From Clostridia bacterium (GTDB lineage Bacteria; Bacillota; Clostridia; Oscillospirales; Acutalibacteraceae), in contig JAFQIG010000012.1 of the NCBI GenBank assembly GCA_017397655.1, positions 22,148 through 86,147 on the forward strand: a DNA stretch of 64,000 nucleotides. The letters are read 5' to 3'. A program made the translations under genes and the position numbers. The notes beneath the pieces are model-generated. The model was not told where the DNA came from, did no database searches, and saw nothing but the letters and a program-made list of their open reading frames with translations. Positions 61,299 to 64,000 of this stretch are shown piece after piece; positions within the stretch are counted from its first letter, which is position 1; each line of letters starts with the position of its first letter.

Positions 61299-61520
61299 TT
61301 AAATATAGAGTTTTACTTCAATATCTCGCCAGCCTCTTACACGCTTTGTCGGGGATATGGAATATACATATTCCTGTGCATCCTCGAGTGTCAGAGTAAA
61401 CTGGGCGAACTTGAAGAAGTTATTCCTTAACCCTTGATAGCTGCCTGTGGTGCTGTCTGATGACATGTTCGCAAAAATCTCACCGATTTCTTGGTGAGTA
61501 TTATGAGCTTTATCCTTCAA
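61299..61520 (-). other. Open frame of doubtful status, possible mobile-element remnant
   Basis: A 73-codon frame begins with TTG inside the last codons of the HD gene and has no ribosome site of its own, so direct translation is doubtful. The inner 190 bp (61283-61478) has a higher GC content than its surroundings and sits between two hairpins sharing a 13-bp sequence. No protein family recognised. Confidence 0.3.
61473..61498 (-). terminator. Terminator of the small HD hydrolase gene
   Basis: CTCACC (61479-61484) pairs with GGTGAG (61493-61498); the minus strand continues ATTTTTG. Confidence 0.6.
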
Positions 61521-61938
61521 GTAAAGCTATTGCTTTTGCATATTTTTCTTTTCTTTCCAAAGCCTTGTCAGTTATTTCATCAAGGCGAGATAAATCTGAA
61601 TTATGCCGAAGGTCTGCTAATTTCACAGCTTTTGCAATCGGATTGTTTTTTATCAGACTCACATAATCCATGTACGGTACCATTTCATCGTGAGTCAATA
61701 AAGAAAGTGCATCGGTCACATCTTTTGAAAAGCCCATATCTGACAAATCCTTCAGAGTATAATCTGTGTCCTCCGCAACATCGTGCAGGAGCGCAACAAT
61801 GGTGGTTTTTTCATCCTTCATTTGCTCTGCAAGATGAAAGGGATGAAAAACATAAGGCATGCCGCTTTTATCAAGCTGGTTTTTGTGTGCTTCAAAGCAA
61901 ATTTTCAGTGCTTTTTTAGTGTCTGTTGTGTAAATCAA
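61510..61938 (-). CDS. Small HD-domain hydrolase (SpoT/MESH1-like)
   Basis: 142 residues; TTG start at 61938 with GAAGGA five bases upstream. HD metal-site blocks: AHKNQLDKSGMPYVFHP (His18, His32), ALLHDVAEDT (His-Asp near 51-52) and KLADLRHNSD. This is the hydrolase half of RelA/SpoT proteins without synthetase, TGS or ACT domains, as in MESH1-type single-domain enzymes that hydrolyse (p)ppGpp or related nucleotides. Substrate is inferred from family. Lies between ppdK and accessory genes. Confidence 0.82.
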   Translation of the reverse strand: MIYTTDTKKALKICFEAHKNQLDKSGMPYVFHPFHLAEQMKDEKTTIVALLHDVAEDTDYTLKDLSDMGFSKDVTDALSLLTHDEMVPYMDYVSLIKNNPIAKAVKLADLRHNSDLSRLDEITDKALERKEKYAKAIALLEG

Positions 61939-61962
61939 GTTATCCTTCTTTCTCTAACAAAC

Positions 61963-61988
61963 AACTCCACCGGAAACCCGGTGGAGTT
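61963..61988 (-). terminator. Terminator of ppdK
   Basis: AACTCCACC (61963-61971) pairs with GGTGGAGTT (61980-61988), with GTTTGTT following on the minus strand. Confidence 0.75.
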
Positions 61989-61994
61989 AAATTT

Positions 61995-64000
61995 TTATTT
62001 ATTTGCAATAGCTGCCTGAGCTGCTGCGAGGCGAGCGATCGGAACACGGAAGGGTGAACAAGAAACGTAGTCAAGGCCGATCTTATGGCAGAACTCTACG
62101 GAAGAGGGATCGCCACCGTGCTCGCTGCAGATACCGCAATGCATTGTGGGACGAACGCCCTTACCAAGCTTAACGGACATTTCCATAAGCTTGCCAACAC
62201 CTGTCTGGTCGAGCTTTGCGAAGGGATCGAACTCGAAGATCTTTGTATCATAGTAAGCGCTGAGGAACTTACCTGCGTCATCACGGCTGAAGCCGAATGT
62301 CATCTGAGTAAGATCGTTTGTACCGAAGCAGAAGAACTCAGCTTCCTTAGCGATCTCGTCAGCTGTAAGAGCAGCTCTGGGGATTTCGATCATTGTACCG
62401 ACTTCGTACTTGAGGTCGATGCCTGCAGCTGCGATTTCTTCGTCAGCAGTCTTAACAACTACATCCTTAACGAACTTAAGCTCTTTAACTTCGCCAACAA
62501 GGGGAATCATGATTTCGGGAACGAGGTTCCAGTCTGCATGAGCCTTCTTAACGTTAATAGCTGCACGGATAACAGCCTTTGTCTGCATTGCAGCGATTTC
62601 GGGATATGTGACTGTAAGACGGCATCCACGGTGACCCATCATGGGGTTGAACTCGTGAAGAGAAGCGATGATAGCCTTGATATCCTCAACTGTCTTGCCC
62701 TGAGCAGCGGCGAGAGCAGCGATGTCAGCTTCCTCTGTGGGAACGAACTCATGGAGAGGCGGATCAAGGAAACGGATTGTAACGGGGTTACCTTCAAGAG
62801 CTTCGTAAAGAGCTTCGAAGTCGCCCTGCTGATAGGGAAGGATCTTATCAAGAGCAGCTTCTCTTTCAGCAACTGTATCTGCACAGATCATTTCACGGAA
62901 AGCAGCGATTCTGTCTGCTTCAAAGAACATATGCTCTGTACGGCAAAGGCCGATACCTTCAGCACCGAGTTCTCTTGCCTTCTTAGCATCTGCGGGAGTA
63001 TCAGCGTTTGTACGAACCTTAAGAGTTCTGTACTTGTCAGCCCAAGCCATGATGCGGCCGAACTCGCCTGCGATCTCAGCATCAACAGTCGGGATGATAC
63101 CGTCATAGATGTTACCTGTAGAACCGTCGATGGAGATGTAGTCACCTTCGTTGTAGGTCTTGCCTGCAAGAGTGAACTTCTTGTTTTCTTCGTCCATAAT
63201 GATGTCGCCGCAACCGGAAACACAGCAAGTACCCATACCACGAGCAACAACAGCTGCGTGAGATGTCATACCGCCACGGACTGTAAGGATACCCTGAGCA
63301 GCCTTCATGCCTGTGATGTCTTCGGGAGAAGTTTCAAGACGGACAAGGACAACCTTTTCGCCCTTTTCGTTCCATGCAACAGCGTCTTCAGCTGTGAAAA
63401 CAACCTTACCGCAAGCAGCACCGGGAGAAGCACCGAGGCCCTTACCTGCAGGAGTGGAAGCCTTGAGAACCTTTGCATCGAACTGGGGATGAAGGAGAGT
63501 GTCAAGGTTTCTGGGATCGATCATAGCAACAGCTTTCTTTTCGTCGATCATGCCCTCATCAACGAGGTCACAAGCGATCTTGAGAGCAGCCTTAGCAGTT
63601 CTCTTGCCGTTTCTTGTCTGAAGCATATAGAGCTTGCCGGATTCGATTGTGAATTCCATATCCTGCATATCTCTGTAGTGATCTTCAAGGATTGCGCAAA
63701 CCTTATTGAATTCTGCGAAAGCAGAGGGGAACTTTTCAGCCATTTCTGCGATGGGCATGGGAGTACGAACGCCTGCAACAACGTCTTCACCCTGTGCGTT
63801 TACAAGGAACTCACCCATAAGACCCTTTTCGCCTGTAGCGGGATCTCTTGTGAAAGCAACGCCTGTACCGCAATCGTCGCCCATGTTACCGAAAGCCATC
63901 ATCTGAACGTTTACAGCTGTACCCCATGAATAAGGGATATCGTTGTCACGACGGTAAACGTTTGCACGGGGGTTGTCCCATGAACGGAAAACAGCTTCAA
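61995..64000 (-). CDS. ppdK: Pyruvate, phosphate dikinase, 5' end outside the window
   Basis: Interconverts pyruvate, ATP and Pi with PEP, AMP and PPi, a key step of PPi-linked glycolysis. The last about 668 residues are seen; the frame is open to the window edge (EAVFRSWDNPRANVYRRDND lies upstream of the first internal Met), so ATG 63902 is not the start. Phosphohistidine domain GGMTSHAAVVARGMG with catalytic His, then the TIM-barrel PEP/pyruvate domain with RTEHMFF, GHRGCRL, FGTNDLTQ and the C-terminal active-site CGICSEHGGDP. Codon use is strongly biased, as expected of a highly expressed gene. Confidence 0.97.
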   Translation of the reverse strand, partial: EAVFRSWDNPRANVYRRDNDIPYSWGTAVNVQMMAFGNMGDDCGTGVAFTRDPATGEKGLMGEFLVNAQGEDVVAGVRTPMPIAEMAEKFPSAFAEFNKVCAILEDHYRDMQDMEFTIESGKLYMLQTRNGKRTAKAALKIACDLVDEGMIDEKKAVAMIDPRNLDTLLHPQFDAKVLKASTPAGKGLGASPGAACGKVVFTAEDAVAWNEKGEKVVLVRLETSPEDITGMKAAQGILTVRGGMTSHAAVVARGMGTCCVSGCGDIIMDEENKKFTLAGKTYNEGDYISIDGSTGNIYDGIIPTVDAEIAGEFGRIMAWADKYRTLKVRTNADTPADAKKARELGAEGIGLCRTEHMFFEADRIAAFREMICADTVAEREAALDKILPYQQGDFEALYEALEGNPVTIRFLDPPLHEFVPTEEADIAALAAAQGKTVEDIKAIIASLHEFNPMMGHRGCRLTVTYPEIAAMQTKAVIRAAINVKKAHADWNLVPEIMIPLVGEVKELKFVKDVVVKTADEEIAAAGIDLKYEVGTMIEIPRAALTADEIAKEAEFFCFGTNDLTQMTFGFSRDDAGKFLSAYYDTKIFEFDPFAKLDQTGVGKLMEMSVKLGKGVRPTMHCGICSEHGGDPSSVEFCHKIGLDYVSCSPFRVPIARLAAAQAAIANK

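Noticed and set aside
62085..63929. A 614-codon plus-strand frame opposite ppdK
   Set aside because: It is the mirror of a highly biased, clearly identified ppdK; its composition (very rich in Cys, Ser, Asp and Thr) matches no protein family and it has no ribosome site.

Overview
The window reads as chromosomal DNA of a low-to-moderate GC Gram-positive anaerobe of the class Clostridia, most likely a Ruminococcus-like Oscillospiraceae member. The basis is strong AGGAGG ribosome sites, frequent TTG and GTG starts, near-consensus sigma-A promoters with 17-bp spacers, the gene order mreB-mreC-mreD-mrdA-minD, pyruvate phosphate dikinase, PduL, GPH-family sugar symporters and a TPP riboswitch in front of thiT. 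The genus is inference; no rRNA is present.

Layout. 1-4.4 kb: the start of a glutaminase-like protein, two DNA glycosylases (nth, ogg) around an AT-rich spacer with a DnaA-box cluster, an EEP-family phosphohydrolase and tRNA-Lys. 4.1-15.1 kb: a propeller lipoprotein, a family 4 uracil-DNA glycosylase behind an acyltransferase pair (MBOAT plus DHHW protein), a GPH symporter and a large secreted HExxH protein, with two copies of an intergenic palindromic repeat element at the borders. 15.3-24.6 kb (plus strand): pyridoxal/pyridoxamine kinase, then a short leader-peptide transcription unit ending in a terminator, an atypical LytTR regulator, a small membrane protein and two ABC exporter half-transporters, then a cluster of small enzymes (toroid protein, two methyltransferases, short pyrophosphatase-like protein, acetyltransferase). 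35.2-24.7 kb (minus): one tightly packed run gltX-glnS-two envelope genes-mreB-mreC-mreD-mrdA-minD-pduL, joining translation with cell-wall elongation. 36.2-44.4 kb (plus): a radical SAM enzyme, TPP riboswitch-thiT, patatin-pectate-lyase-like-DUF218-Gfo/Idh genes and a membrane-anchored XRE protein. 46.8-44.7 kb (minus): a GPH symporter and a membrane HEYGH protein; a broken FAD/Rieske oxidoreductase follows.

57.3-47.2 kb (minus) is the most unusual part: a single-promoter operon of two polytopic membrane proteins, three paralogous cobalamin-type radical SAM proteins, a sugar-nucleotidyltransferase/histidinol-phosphatase-like HAD fusion and a family 2 glycosyltransferase. It looks like a pathway that builds and radically modifies a cell-envelope glycan or glycolipid. 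The right end holds a MerR-TipAS regulator, an AAA_14/DUF4143 ATPase behind phased repeats, an unknown helical protein paired with a zinc-ribbon membrane protein, a small HD hydrolase and the C-terminal two thirds of ppdK.
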